A stretch of 64,000 nt of DNA, taken from Pontibacter diazotrophicus (GTDB lineage Bacteria; Bacteroidota; Bacteroidia; Cytophagales; Hymenobacteraceae). The position numbers and the translations under genes are program-made. The notes under the pieces are model-generated. The model ran no database searches. It had not been told where the DNA came from and saw only the letters and a program-made list of their open reading frames with translations. The stretch spans positions 1 through 64,000 of the forward strand of contig NZ_QRGR01000008.1 in NCBI RefSeq assembly GCF_003367245.1, given 5' to 3'. How positions within the stretch are numbered: the stretch's first letter is position 1; each line of letters begins with the position of its first letter. Below are positions 34,208 to 42,409 of this stretch, one piece after another.

Positions 34208-35342
34208 AAAAGTTGTTTCGCTTTATCTGGCTAATGCCGTGTCCTGCAGCTCCTGTCAGAAGACCAGAGTTTCTGACGACACCAAGCCTGCCACTACTGC
34301 GGGCCTTCTCAATAAAATCTACCTGCTCCCTTAGCGCCGTAGTGCTCACGGCGTCCCCGAATGCGGGTTTGATGATGTCTATTACTTTGTGTATTCCGGA
34401 TGTGTAGTGGAGCTGGTCCCATACTTTTTTGAAGTCTCTGATGAAGACCACAAACGCATCGTATAGCTCAGGCTCATTATCCCACTTATCGCTGAACTTT
34501 TCATCAGTGTTGGCAGGGTTAACGATCTCTATTACTTTTCCCTTCAGCAAGGGCACAGCACCATTGATCCCGTTCACAATTGCTTTGATGGCTTGATATT
34601 CCGAAGTCTGGCCACCGTAAAACATGCCCGCCAGAGTTGTCAGGATAATGCTGGAGGTAGCTAGCTCAGGTTTATCCTGAAAGTAAACATCTCTGTATCT
34701 CTTAATAAGCTGTACCGCCCGCTGCAGTGGCTGCTTCAGCTGGTAAGGCATGTTTTCAGGAAGCTCTTCTACGCTTCTTGCTTTCTCAAGCAGTATAAGA
34801 TCTTGCCTTATAAACTTCGATTCTAACCAATGTGCATAGCCTTTGGGATTACTTGCCGTCCAGTCTTTCAAGGCTCTGTCCGGTACCATGAGCCTATTAT
34901 GGTCGTAAATGCTTTCATGGAAGCCCGGCAGTATGTCCATGTGGAATTCATTGGCGTAATTCAACCTTATGCACCTATTCTTACGCTCCACCATAGAGTT
35001 GTAGGTGCCATTTTCCCGTAAACGCCTTTCCAGCTCATTCAGCGTCTTCATCGGGTCGAACCCCGCATATCGTGCCGCCATATGAATGACAATATCCAAG
35101 TCGAACTCGCTACCTGAGTAGGGTCTGACGGTAGTACCTACTCTAAAGGAGCCTTGAGGATAAATATCAAAAGGAACCTCCTTAAAAAAGCCAACATCGC
35201 TGCTTATCCAGTCCGATACGGCACGGTAGCTTCGCTCTGCAGCCGCTCTTCTGGTTTCATCAAGCTGTAACGACTCCGCAATGCGGTTCAGCAAATCGTC
35301 TATCTGTTGATCAAGGGACTGTGGTATGTAGTAGTTCTTCAT
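34197..35342 (-). CDS. CBASS cyclic-oligonucleotide synthase (CD-NTase)
   Basis: The 381-residue protein is a SMODS-type nucleotidyltransferase that makes a cyclic di- or trinucleotide signal on phage infection. The active site is visible as Gly64-Ser65 (YPQGSFRVGT), the metal-binding pair Asp81 and Asp83 (EFDLDIVI) and the third Asp136 (HMDILPG). The helical C-terminal part ends in a flexible Gly/Ser-rich tail (TGAAGHGISQIKRNNFYGS). An E2 in these systems can conjugate the C-terminus. The gene starts 2 bases after the effector stop codon and overlaps the E2 gene. The product nucleotide cannot be assigned from sequence. Confidence 0.9.
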   Translation of the reverse strand: MKNYYIPQSLDQQIDDLLNRIAESLQLDETRRAAAERSYRAVSDWISSDVGFFKEVPFDIYPQGSFRVGTTVRPYSGSEFDLDIVIHMAARYAGFDPMKTLNELERRLRENGTYNSMVERKNRCIRLNYANEFHMDILPGFHESIYDHNRLMVPDRALKDWTASNPKGYAHWLESKFIRQDLILLEKARSVEELPENMPYQLKQPLQRAVQLIKRYRDVYFQDKPELATSSIILTTLAGMFYGGQTSEYQAIKAIVNGINGAVPLLKGKVIEIVNPANTDEKFSDKWDNEPELYDAFVVFIRDFKKVWDQLHYTSGIHKVIDIIKPAFGDAVSTTALREQVDFIEKARSSGRLGVVRNSGLLTGAAGHGISQIKRNNFYGS

Positions 35343-35344
35343 AA

Positions 35345-36169
35345 TTAATTCACTTTAAAACCTTTGCTAAAAAGGGTGTTGGCGTGCTCTGCCACTGCGA
35401 AAGGTTTTGTTCCGTTGCTCCTGCCGAGCCTCTCTATAGTATCCTCGTCTACCCACTGATAATCCGTACTAGAGCTTGCTGTAAGGTTCTTAAGCTCTTG
35501 AAGTTGTTTTTCATTAGGTATCAGCTCATATACTTCATGAATCAGAACCTCTGGGCACTTGTAGTATGGGGACCAGTGAAGGTAGAATGGGTTCTGATGT
35601 AAATACCTGTAGTTAATATGAGGGAAGTTGTCTATAGAGAGATGACCGGGTTGTACCAGCTCTTCACAGAACTCACGCCAGTGAGAGATTTCACGGTCCT
35701 GCTTCGACTCAAACCAGCTAATGAACTTGTGCAGGTTTTTGCCCTTCACCCTGATTCTCAGGTCATGCCTGCTTGTGTCGCAGATAGGGATCTCCTTATC
35801 ATCTAGAATGACTAATTCGTTGAAAAGCTTAGAAGACTCCGGCAACCGTTTATAGACGCCGCCTACGGGCTGGAGCTGTTCGATATTCCTGCCCTTTACC
35901 AGAAGGTACTTGCCGTCTACATATATCTTGAAAAGGTAGGCGACTGATACTCTTATGTAGGTATCGTGGTAACGGAGTTTGGCTACAGCACAAACCCACA
36001 GCTTATCCTTCAGATCCAGAACTGTTTTGATGCCGATGCCTAGGATGGCACCAATTCCAACAATGGAGAGATCTTTTAAAAGGTCAAATGTGGCCTCGTG
36101 GGGAACTAATGGTTTGCCCCAGATTACAAATGTTATTAAGATAGTAAGAGTAAAAATATAAATTATCAT
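35345..36169 (-). CDS. membrane-anchored SMODS-associated NUDIX (Sa_NUDIX) CBASS effector
   Basis: The 274-residue protein has two N-terminal hydrophobic helices (about 2-18 and 34-50). A NUDIX-fold domain follows (about 72-265) with SVAYLFKIYVDGKYLLVKGR, QPVGGVYK and a partial Nudix box (REFCEELVQPG, with Glu169 and Glu170). This matches the SMODS-associated NUDIX family found next to CD-NTases. It is the first gene of the operon and the presumed effector, activated at the membrane by the cyclic nucleotide. Whether it hydrolyses a nucleotide or damages the membrane is unknown. Confidence 0.82.
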   Translation of the reverse strand: MIIYIFTLTILITFVIWGKPLVPHEATFDLLKDLSIVGIGAILGIGIKTVLDLKDKLWVCAVAKLRYHDTYIRVSVAYLFKIYVDGKYLLVKGRNIEQLQPVGGVYKRLPESSKLFNELVILDDKEIPICDTSRHDLRIRVKGKNLHKFISWFESKQDREISHWREFCEELVQPGHLSIDNFPHINYRYLHQNPFYLHWSPYYKCPEVLIHEVYELIPNEKQLQELKNLTASSSTDYQWVDEDTIERLGRSNGTKPFAVAEHANTLFSKGFKVN

Positions 36170-36723
36170 ATATATTGTATTATTTGTTGGTTTATTTATT
36201 TGCTGTTGTGTATGGAATGAAACAGTTTGGCAGTTGCAGTTCTGTTACACAGCCACCCCCTTGGCGCATAAGTCAGCCTTAACTGACATTTGCCGCTACA
36301 AAATGGTTAATAAGCCGCCTGCCAGGCAAAGTCTACTTTGCCTGATTAGAGGCCGAAGGCTTCCTTGTGATGAGTATAAGGCACACCTGTTCCCAAAACG
36401 GAAAGGACTAATAGTCTTACCACATAAGGATGCCGTTCTCCGCTATAAGCGTTGATATCGGTTGTTAGAAATGTGTTCTTTTTCTATTTTTTCATTCACA
36501 CAAAATCAAATTAAGTCTGGCTTTACAGAGGTGCAGACGTATCACCTATAGCGTTACATTCTCGCTATACTTGTTATTGAAGATAAGCCGGGAGAGCAGG
36601 CTGGCTAAGCCAAGTGAAGATTCTTATAGGATTTTGCAAAACGTAACCTTTTAATTACGTTTGCGTTTCAAATTTCTATAGAAGTAGCAACTTCACAGCA
36701 GAATCCTGCAAGATTCTGACTCG
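36170..36723. other. non-coding region upstream of the CBASS operon
   Basis: The first 60 bases are AT-rich and should hold the CBASS promoter on the minus strand. A 73-residue frame at 36234-36455 (+) has no family features. Short inverted repeats occur near 36639-36662. The stretch could contain a small RNA that ends at the terminator at 36724-36776. Confidence 0.35.
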
Positions 36724-36776
36724 ATAAAACCAACGTGTCTATGTCACCATAGACACGTTGGTTTTATTTTTTTTCA
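36724..36776 (+). terminator. strong terminator with no gene upstream
   Basis: Perfect 20-bp arms (36724-36743 and 36748-36767) with a 4-base loop are followed by eight T residues. On the plus strand no supported gene precedes it. Confidence 0.85.
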
Positions 36777-37455
36777 GACGTAGCAAACGCAGTGCCAAAG
36801 AAAGCTATATTCTTGTCTAAACTAACTGCACTAAATATTTATAGCTGATCTTTTATAATTGAAGTAAAGTAAGAACAAGGCTTGTGTTGCTGTTTAATGA
36901 TTTAGTTAGATAAATAAGAATAATATTATTTCTCTTAATACCTGTTCTATTAAAATGTAACCCAAAAAAAATAGCGAAAGACTACTTGTTTTAGCAAAAT
37001 CTTGAGGGTTGTGCGAAATTCATAACGCTTTAGTCGTTGTATTGGTTGATTGTGAAGGTAAGTGGGGATTGATGAGCTTAGTTATAATTCTCATAAACCA
37101 GCAAACGGGGGGTGTAGTGCTGATCTGTGCTTTGGTATAAGAAATAAATTAAAATATAGTGTACCTAATATTATTTTTAGAAAATAACATTTTGCAAAGT
37201 GCTGTTATGGCTAACAATACTCATTAATTTGCATTCTACAAAGTGTAGAAAAAACACACAAACTGTGGTTGATGTCTACATTTCCTATAAAGGCAAAAAG
37301 TTTATCTGGTGGTAGATATAGGAGCCACAATAGAAACCATGTGTCTCATGCATTTACTAACTATGCCCATATTGCCCTCTCTAAATTTTGAGCCTTGCCT
37401 GATTCCTGCTAAGGATGATAAGTACTACTTTGACTCATAGTTTAAATATGCTGTG
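36777..37455. other. AT-rich non-coding region
   Basis: No gene is seen. The sequence is very AT-rich around 36840-36960 and 37130-37280. It separates the orphan terminator from the decayed transposase. Confidence 0.4.
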
Positions 37456-38476
37456 CTATATCTGTGGTCTAACGCTAACGCACCGAGCGATTTTTTGGGA
37501 AGCACTCCATTTTAGTGGATGCCTAAAGAGCAAGTACCGGCTGCGGGCCAAAAGCTGCTTTAAGGTGCCTCCATTACTGAATAGCTCCGGCTCATGGCGC
37601 TGCTTGTTCTTCTTTGACTGCTCCAGGAGCTCACTCTCCTCCTCCAGGGCTTGCTAGCGGTACTTGATGCGCAGCTCCTGCACAGCATCATAGGCCAGCT
37701 TCTGCACATGAAAGCGGTCAATGACCCGGTAAGCTTTCGTAAAGCAGCTTCTTACGGCCTTAGCCATACTCGAAGCCATGTCCATGGTCTCCTTCCGCAC
37801 CTTGGCTCTTGCTGCTTCCGGTATCTTTTCCAGTACAGAAATGATATCTTCTGCCTGCGTACCCCTTACCATGGCCACCAGAGCGCCCTTTCTGCCTTTA
37901 GCGGCTTTATTGGTAAGGATGGTGTAGAGCTCTCCGTTAGAGAGGGCTGTCTCGTCTATGCTCAACTCAGCACCTATGTTTTCTGCAAAGAGCATCCATT
38001 CAGTGGCATGTGCTTTCTGCTCCCATTGATGAAAGTGGCTGATGTGGTCCTTGTACTGCTGCTGAAGCTGTTTGCCGTCCAGTTGGAAGTAATTAGCCAA
38101 CTGCTGGCAGCTGATGGGGTGATTATCCAAGTACTGCTTTTAAAAAAGCGGCGAATTCACTTATCATTCGCGCTCCCTGCTGTACCAGGTTCCAGTCTCT
38201 TGCAATCACCTCTTGGGTGTCTAGCAGCTGCCAACGGCGCCTTTTGATGCAGAGGGTGACCTTCTGCCCCCGGATAGGGAAATCCTGCAGCTTGATCTCA
38301 GGAAGGAAGCCATTGGACTCACAACGCTGATCTTGGTAAGCTAAAGGGAGGGTGTTCTTTTCTTCCAGCTGTAGCTGTAAGCCTGCGGGGTCTTGCAGGA
38401 CATCCGTTGAATCGAAGTGCTCCAGCATGCCTTCAGGCAAAAGGTAGCTGACAAGGGTCTGGTAAGCGTCTTGCAA
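37456..38476 (-). pseudogene. decayed ISAon1-family transposase (two frames)
   Basis: The N-terminal-region frame (38123-38476) contains GFLPEIKLQDFPIRGQKVTL and CIKRRRWQLLDTQEVIARDW. The overlapping transposase frame (37654-38130) contains the first catalytic Asp in LSIDETALSNGELYTILTNK and the second in YRVIDRFHVQKL. This two-frame layout is normal for ISAon1-type elements and implies programmed frameshifting. The gene is dead: a TAG at 37654 interrupts the usual Trp codon after RIKYR. The frame reopens (QALEEESELLEQSKKN) and then breaks near 37480. The C-terminus with the final catalytic Glu is missing. Confidence 0.75.
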
Positions 38477-38597
38477 GGGATAAGCGGCTACAGTGGTTTA
38501 TACGACCGTAAAGCTGCTCTTTTTTCCTCACCCTACAACTTTTCCGCTTGATCCGGATTAAGTTCAAGGCAATAACAGAAGTGTTTTGTGTGGAAAA

Positions 38598-38617
38598 GTT
38601 TAAACCATGTTTAAACC
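38598..38617 (+). repeat. right copy of terminal 20-bp direct repeat
   Basis: It matches 5383-5402 at 19 of 20 positions and lies 45 bases inside the right tRNA copy. It is the probable arm-type recombinase site of the right end. Confidence 0.6.
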
Positions 38618-38706
38618 AAAAAGAAAAAGGACTTACGAATTAACGTAAGTCCTTGATTTTCAAGCTCCCCCTCCTGGGCTCGAACCAGGGACCCCATGAT
38701 TAACAG
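38618..38706. repeat. right attachment site with terminator-like copy
   Basis: Two blocks match the left end exactly, 37 bp (38618-38654) and 44 bp (38663-38706), separated by 8 divergent bases where the left end has 9. The element therefore carries a tRNA 3' end plus its own copy of the terminator stem, which restores a complete tRNA gene after integration. Confidence 0.85.
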
Positions 38707-38738
38707 TCATGTGCTCTAACCAACTGAGCTAAGGAGGA
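38665..38738 (-). tRNA. tRNA-Asn (anticodon GTT)
   Basis: The 74-base cloverleaf begins TCCTCCTTAGC on the minus strand. The acceptor stem TCCTCCT pairs with AGGGGGA. The anticodon GTT is at 38702-38704, and the T-arm GGTTCGAGCC is intact. CCA is not encoded. It is the integration target of the island, and its 3' half is now element-derived. Confidence 0.93.
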
Positions 38739-38871
38739 ATCTTATTTGTTTTCAGCAGCTTTCCCGCTGATTGATGGTGCAATATTACGGCGGTTTTCCT
38801 TATGACGCAAGCACACCCCCAAAAAAACTTTTGCAAACCTAGGTAATTCCCTGTAAATCAACAGAAAAAAA

Positions 38872-39294
38872 TTAGTTCGAAATATAGAGTAGGGAGCCGG
38901 AAAGGGCTGTTCGGTACTGTTGGAGGCCATATACGGATGGCCCGCCCGTTACATTGCCCTGCATGTTAAACTGCGAACCGCAGCAGTCATCTACAATAAA
39001 CAGGTTGGAGGGATCTACCTCTACCTGGGAGCAGGAGGCTGTTGGGTCGTAGGGGCAGGCACGTTCGAAGGCTAAGTACTGGCTGGCGTTCTGGCGCACG
39101 ATCAGTATGCCTTTGTAGCCGCCGTTAATGTAGGCGTAGCCGCCGTCCTGGCGCAAGCCCGGGTACAGCTGGCTGTTTACGCTTATCTGCTCGTCCACGA
39201 ACACTTCCGGTATCCTTGGCCCTATACCGTTGCTGTTGTTGCAGGCGGTGGTGAACAGGAGCAGGAGCGCACATAGCGCCCAGAGTTTACACAT
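38872..39294 (-). CDS. Rieske-fold-like lipoprotein lacking cluster ligands
   Basis: I choose the start at 39294 because it gives a lipoprotein signal (MCKLWALCALLLLFTTAC). The 140 residues show a Rieske-like layout: LIVRQNASQYLAFERACPYD, then VDDCCGSQFNMQGNVTGGPS and a closing strand. The usual C-x-H and C-x-x-H cluster ligands are replaced (CPY and CCGSQ), so no 2Fe-2S cluster is expected. It overlaps the end of the upstream dehydrogenase gene by 8 bases. It is probably an envelope protein of unknown role. Confidence 0.65.
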   Translation of the reverse strand: MCKLWALCALLLLFTTACNNSNGIGPRIPEVFVDEQISVNSQLYPGLRQDGGYAYINGGYKGILIVRQNASQYLAFERACPYDPTASCSQVEVDPSNLFIVDDCCGSQFNMQGNVTGGPSVYGLQQYRTALSGSLLYISN

Positions 39295-40156
39295 AGGTAT
39301 AAAAGCCTTTGCCCGACTTGCGGCCGTGGTGCCCGGCATCCACTTTCTGCTGCTGGATGCGGCTTGGTCTGAACTTCGAATCATAATGAAAAGCCTCGAA
39401 CATGGAGGTAGTTACTGAATAATTAGTATCAACACCTATCAAATCCATTAGTTCAAAGGGGCCCATCTTAAAGCCACTGGCCTGCATAAGCTTGTCAATG
39501 GTTTCTACGTCGGCTACGCCTTCTTCCAGCAGCTTCAGCGCTTCCACATAAAAATGGCGCGCCACGCGGTTCACGATAAAGCCCGGGGAGTCTTTGGCCA
39601 TCACGGGGGTTTTGCCCAGCTTCAGCGCCAGTGCTTTTATAGTTTCGGCTGTTTCCGGGGCGGTAGTGGCGCCGGATATCACCTCTACCAGCTTCATAAT
39701 GTGGGCCGGGTTAAAGAAGTGCATGCCTACCACCCGCTCCGGGTGCGGTATAGCGGCTGCTATTTGTGTGATGGGAATAGAGGAGGTGTTGGAGGCAAGG
39801 ATAGTCTCTGCGGGGTTCATGCTCGCCAGTTCCTTGAATATACTTTGCTTCACTTCCAGGCGCTCTACTACCGCCTCAATAATGAGGTGGCAGCTAAGTT
39901 GCAATGTGTCGCCTGTAAAAGAGAGGTTGTCCAGGGCTGTTTTCTTGTCCTCTTCTGTCAGCTTCCCGCGTTCAATGCCTTTGTCAATGTTTTGGGTGGT
40001 CGTGGCCTTTGCTTTTTCCAGTACCTGCGCATTGATGTCGAACAGAATGGTCTTAAAACCAGCCTGTGCACAAATCTGCGCAATGCCTTGGCCCATCGTG
40101 CCTGCACCCACCACACCTATCGTTTTTATTTCCTCTAATTTCATAGCTTTACTCAT
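39287..40156 (-). CDS. 3-hydroxybutyryl-CoA dehydrogenase
   Basis: The start at 40156 gives MSKAMKLEE; ATG 40144 is an alternative. The NAD-binding Rossmann motif is GVVGAGTMGQGIAQICAQAG. The catalytic region includes ERVVGMHFFNPAHIMKLVEV with the active-site His, and SPGFIVNRV follows. The length (about 289 residues) fits the single-domain bacterial enzyme. It oxidises 3-hydroxyacyl-CoA to 3-ketoacyl-CoA in butyrate or beta-oxidation metabolism. It is transcribed towards the Rieske-like lipoprotein gene and overlaps it. Confidence 0.92.
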   Translation of the reverse strand: MSKAMKLEEIKTIGVVGAGTMGQGIAQICAQAGFKTILFDINAQVLEKAKATTTQNIDKGIERGKLTEEDKKTALDNLSFTGDTLQLSCHLIIEAVVERLEVKQSIFKELASMNPAETILASNTSSIPITQIAAAIPHPERVVGMHFFNPAHIMKLVEVISGATTAPETAETIKALALKLGKTPVMAKDSPGFIVNRVARHFYVEALKLLEEGVADVETIDKLMQASGFKMGPFELMDLIGVDTNYSVTTSMFEAFHYDSKFRPSRIQQQKVDAGHHGRKSGKGFYTYV

Positions 40157-40251
40157 TTTTATAAAAACGATGAGTGAATGCATTGCAGTACTTGTGATTT
40201 ACATAAAGTACCGCAAAACATTCACTCATTCTGGTGTTCAGTCACTTAGAA

Positions 40252-41277
40252 TTAAATAACCCCCTCAAACTGGCGCAGGAAGCGCACGTCGTTCTCAGTG
40301 AAGAGGCGCAGGTCTTTTATCTGGTAGCGGAGCATCGTAATACGCTCAATGCCCATGCCGAAGGCAAAGCCGGAGTATACTTCCGGGTCGATGCCGGAGC
40401 TGTGGAGCACGGCAGGGTCTACCATACCAGAACCGCCAATCTCTACCCAGCCACTGCCTTTGCAGATATTGCAACCTTCGCCCTTGCAGATAAAGCAGGT
40501 AATATCAATCTCAGCGCTTGGCTCGGTGAACGGGAAGAACGACGGGCGGAAACGGATCTGCGTGTCTTGGCCGAACATCTCCTTCGCGAAGTAATACAAA
40601 GTCTCCTTCAGGTCTTTAAAGCTCACGCCTTTGTTCACGTACAGGCCCTCTACCTGGTGGAACACCATGTGCGCACGCGCCGAAATGGCTTCGTTGCGAT
40701 ACACGCGGCCCGGCATGATGCTGCGAAGCGGCGGCTGGTTGTTTTCCATCAGGCGCACCTGCACAGTAGAGGTATGGGTACGGAGTAACTTCTCTTTGTT
40801 CTCACTTAAAAAGAAAGTGTCCTGCATCTCGCGTGCCGGGTGGTTCTCCGGGAAGTTCAGGGCAGAGAAGTTATGCCAGTCATCCTCCATCTCCGGACCC
40901 TCGGCTACATTAAAGCCGATGCGCTCAAAGATGCGCACAATCTCCTGGCGCACCAGCGAGAGCGGGTGGCGTGTGCCCAGTGTGTTCGGTACGGTTGGCA
41001 GACTAAAGTCAAACCCGGTATCCGCGTTTTGGTCTGCGGCACTGGCCAGTTGTTCCTGAGCCTGGTCGAAACGCTCCTGGGCACGGTTCTTCAGGCTGTT
41101 CAGGTGCTGGCCCACCTCGCGGCGCAGCTCCGGTGCCACCTGCTTCAGGTTATCAAAAAGAGCGGCAATGCGGCCCTTGCGGCCAATGTAGGCAATGCGG
41201 AATTGCTCCAACTCGGCAGGGTTCGTAAGCGGCGCTGCCTCTATCTCTTGTGCTATTTGTTGTATGTTCTCCACCAT
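40252..41277 (-). CDS. pheS: phenylalanyl-tRNA synthetase alpha subunit
   Basis: The 341-residue class II synthetase subunit charges tRNA-Phe together with PheT. I use ATG 41277; a TTG lies three codons upstream. The N-terminal coiled coil (about 1-85) binds tRNA. Motif 2 is in GRVYRNEAISARAHMVFHQV and motif 3 in GFAFGMGIERITML. Two CxxC pairs in CFICKGEGCNICKGSGW are typical of the Bacteroidota form. pheT is not adjacent, which is common in this group. Confidence 0.95.
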   Translation of the reverse strand: MVENIQQIAQEIEAAPLTNPAELEQFRIAYIGRKGRIAALFDNLKQVAPELRREVGQHLNSLKNRAQERFDQAQEQLASAADQNADTGFDFSLPTVPNTLGTRHPLSLVRQEIVRIFERIGFNVAEGPEMEDDWHNFSALNFPENHPAREMQDTFFLSENKEKLLRTHTSTVQVRLMENNQPPLRSIMPGRVYRNEAISARAHMVFHQVEGLYVNKGVSFKDLKETLYYFAKEMFGQDTQIRFRPSFFPFTEPSAEIDITCFICKGEGCNICKGSGWVEIGGSGMVDPAVLHSSGIDPEVYSGFAFGMGIERITMLRYQIKDLRLFTENDVRFLRQFEGVI

Positions 41278-41575
41278 AGTATGCAAAGGTAATAATTTGG
41301 CGCTTCTGATTCTAGCTTAGGTCCTGCTCAGTTGGTAAGTATGCCGGCACCCGGAGTAGGGCAAAAGCAGGTAATTCCGGGCGCGCGGCAGCAGAAGCGG
41401 AACTGCTTAGGCAAGAGGTAACTAGGGAGCCGGTTAATTGCAGAAGCACGCTATACTTCGTAGTTTACCGACGCAAACCTACAGCTTACCGACTTCTCCC
41501 CCCGGCCCGCCTATCTGTTGTAGGCCTGCGGGTTGGTTTACAGTACATTTGAGCATAAACTTAATCAAAAAGACT

Positions 41576-42397
41576 ATGGAAAGTAAAGAACAAAAACCGG
41601 ATAACAACTACGGCGGTAACTGGGAGAAGCCGCAGCAGGCTGGTGGCGGGAAGGTGCTGGCAGGCTTGCTTTTAGTGACAGTGGGCGTTGTGGTGCTGGT
41701 GGCCAAGTTGGACCTGTTCTTTTTGCCTTACTGGCTGTTTAAATGGGAAATGATTCTGATTGTGGTGGGCCTGTTCCTTGGCTTTCGTCACAATTTCCAG
41801 AAGCCGGGCTGGCTCATTCTGGTGCTCATTGGTACTGTTTTCCTGATTGAGGATGTGGTAGATGGATTCGACCTGCACATCTATTTCTGGCCCATCATGC
41901 TGATAGGCCTCGGGGTGTGGATGATGCTAAAGCCCCGTCAGGACTACCCCAGGCAATTCGACCGGAAAAGAGATGTAAGAGAGGGAGAGGCGGGACCAAA
42001 CCAAGGGCAGAATCACCGCTTCAGCGCAGAATACGCCACAAACAGTGCCTACTCTACAGAGGACATCGTAGATGCCACCGCCATATTCGGCGGTATTAAG
42101 AAGAACATTATCTCCAAAAATTTTCTGGGGGGCGAGGTCGTGAGCGTTTTCGGAGGCACTGAGCTAAACCTGAGCCAGGCCGATATACAGCACCCGGTCA
42201 TGCTGGAGGCCACGCAGATTTTTGGCGGCACCACACTTATTATCCCGCCGCACTGGCAGATAAAGTCGGAGATGGTGGCCATACTGGGTGGCATTGACGA
42301 CAAACGGCCGGTAATGCCCGGTGGCTATGATCCAAATAAGGTTCTTATTCTGAAAGGCACCACGCTCTTTGGCGGGCTCCAGATTAAGAGCTTCTAA
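41576..42397 (+). CDS. LiaF-like membrane protein
   Basis: The start at ATG 41576 is chosen because the upstream part of the frame lacks protein character. A TACATTTG box at 41544-41551 could be its -7 element. The 273-residue protein has four membrane helices in two hairpins (about 26-120) and a C-terminal LiaF-type beta domain (about 165-270) with IFGGIKKNI, VFGGTELNL and ILGGIDDKR. Related proteins inhibit or sense envelope-stress signalling. The LytS-like kinase and LytTR regulator follow directly, so the three probably form one envelope-stress system. Confidence 0.85.
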   Translation: MESKEQKPDNNYGGNWEKPQQAGGGKVLAGLLLVTVGVVVLVAKLDLFFLPYWLFKWEMILIVVGLFLGFRHNFQKPGWLILVLIGTVFLIEDVVDGFDLHIYFWPIMLIGLGVWMMLKPRQDYPRQFDRKRDVREGEAGPNQGQNHRFSAEYATNSAYSTEDIVDATAIFGGIKKNIISKNFLGGEVVSVFGGTELNLSQADIQHPVMLEATQIFGGTTLIIPPHWQIKSEMVAILGGIDDKRPVMPGGYDPNKVLILKGTTLFGGLQIKSF

Positions 42398-42409
42398 CCC
42401 ATCAGGTAC

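Larger units (their letters stand above)
5176..38706. mobile_element. genomic island integrated in tRNA-Asn (about 33.5 kb)
   Basis: Direct repeats bound the element. A 44-bp identical segment of the tRNA-Asn 3' half occurs at 5222-5265 and at 38663-38706, and an adjoining 37-bp identical segment at 5176-5212 and 38618-38654. A tyrosine integrase lies 171 bases inside the left end, and the intact tRNA lies at the right end. The cargo includes a sulfatase glycan locus, cassette genes, a serine recombinase, a RepA-like module, CBASS and a decayed transposase. No relaxase or type IV secretion gene was seen, so the element is not self-conjugative on this evidence. A second, decayed integrase end at 29.0 kb implies a composite origin. 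Confidence 0.85.

Noticed and set aside
36234..36455. 73-residue ORF upstream of the CBASS operon
   Set aside because: It shows no recognisable domain or ribosome site. A real small gene is not excluded, but support is too weak.
39554..40259. plus-strand open frames of about 200 residues
   Set aside because: They are antisense to the 3-hydroxybutyryl-CoA dehydrogenase gene.
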